Shown here one piece after another: positions 63,996-64,000 of a DNA stretch of 64,000 nucleotides. The stretch is from Sepiola atlantica. Taxonomy: Eukaryota; Mollusca; Cephalopoda; Sepiida; Sepiolidae. Made by a program: the position numbers and the translations under genes. Where the stretch lies: contig CAUVYP010001198.1 in NCBI GenBank assembly GCA_963556195.1, positions 496,001 through 560,000 on the forward strand. The letters are read 5' to 3'. Below the pieces are notes generated by a model. It was not told the DNA's origin, ran no database searches, and was given only the letters and a program-made list of their open reading frames with translations. Within the stretch, counting starts at the first letter, position 1, and every line of letters starts with the position of its first letter.

Positions 63996-64000
63996 TTAGC
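63996..64000. repeat. Partial satellite monomer at right window edge
   Basis: Only 'ttagc', the start of the next unit, is present, which shows that the array continues beyond the window. Confidence 0.9.

Larger units (their letters stand above)
48353..64000. repeat. 186-bp satellite array, right arm
   Basis: Continuation of the same array after the LTR, in the same orientation and register: the unit cut by the insertion has 170 bases before it and 16 after the second target copy, and the next unit starts at 48373. Units of odd length start at 50977 (187 bp), 62510 and 63067 (185 bp each, sharing a one-base loss just before TCGAA). The arm is more mosaic than the left one. Short blocks of two to six monomers recur at varying distances instead of forming a long regular HOR. 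The array runs past the window end in mid-monomer. Confidence 0.98.

Noticed and set aside
1..64000. CRISPR array (conserved repeats with variable boxes)
   Set aside because: The repeat is about 170 bp and the variable box about 14 bp, with a limited set of recurring variants. There are no cas genes, and CRISPR repeats are far shorter.
1..64000. Bacterial or phage DNA with operons
   Set aside because: There are no long open frames, ribosome-binding sites or operon structure; the whole window is monomer satellite apart from the LTR.
1..64000. Pure assembly artefact from a collapsed or looped repeat
   Set aside because: Copies differ by many private substitutions and nested indels that add up consistently, which a simple looped artefact would not produce. 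Single recent duplications (25734-27221, 43043-47134) still merit read checks.

Overview
The window holds no recognisable gene. It is one head-to-tail satellite DNA array with a basic monomer of 186 bp (about 39% G+C in the consensus), broken once by a 490-bp insertion at 47863-48352 that looks like a solo LTR of an LTR retrotransposon. I count 341 monomers (one split by the LTR) plus a partial monomer at each end, all in the same orientation. About 313 are 186 bp, 20 are 187 bp and 8 are 185 bp, and with the 494-bp insertion these lengths add up exactly to the window. Both ends lie inside the array, so it is longer than 64 kb. An array of this length, monomer size (about one nucleosome repeat) and multi-level order is typical of eukaryotic centromeric or pericentromeric heterochromatin. 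I cannot name the species. Centromere function is inference.

Monomers are numbered here from the T of 'ttagcgcg' (first full one at 64). Most of each monomer is nearly invariant: TTTAAA at unit positions 10-15, GATATC at 19-24, TTCGAA at 51-56. A short box at about unit positions 86-99 and diagnostic bases at 61 and 63 vary and define subfamilies. Their order gives higher-order repeats (HORs): 1-5824, a 7-monomer HOR of about 1.3 kb; 5825-8800, mixed monomers; 8801-19592, an 8-monomer core with a tail of variable length, including a nearly identical 2,047-bp tandem pair; 19593-28710, a 19-monomer HOR (3,536 bp) made of alternating 10-mer and 9-mer halves, with a fresh 744-bp internal duplication; 28711-43414, a seam segment and then two copies of a 31-monomer HOR (5,771 bp), the second enlarged to 43 monomers by nested 3- and 9-monomer duplications; 43043-47134, a 2,046-bp (11-monomer) tandem pair; 47135-64000, a mosaic with shorter scattered duplications, holding the solo LTR.

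Nothing here works as a gene set. The biology is concerted evolution: unequal exchange leaves chimeric junction monomers (38578, 40066, 40438, 21640), local amplification makes nearly identical blocks, and one retroelement inserted and was reduced to a solo LTR, with a paralogous uninserted site still present at 60258-60261. The many short open frames on both strands come from a monomer of exactly 62 codons and are not supported as genes. All similarity statements were made by eye, without alignment software.
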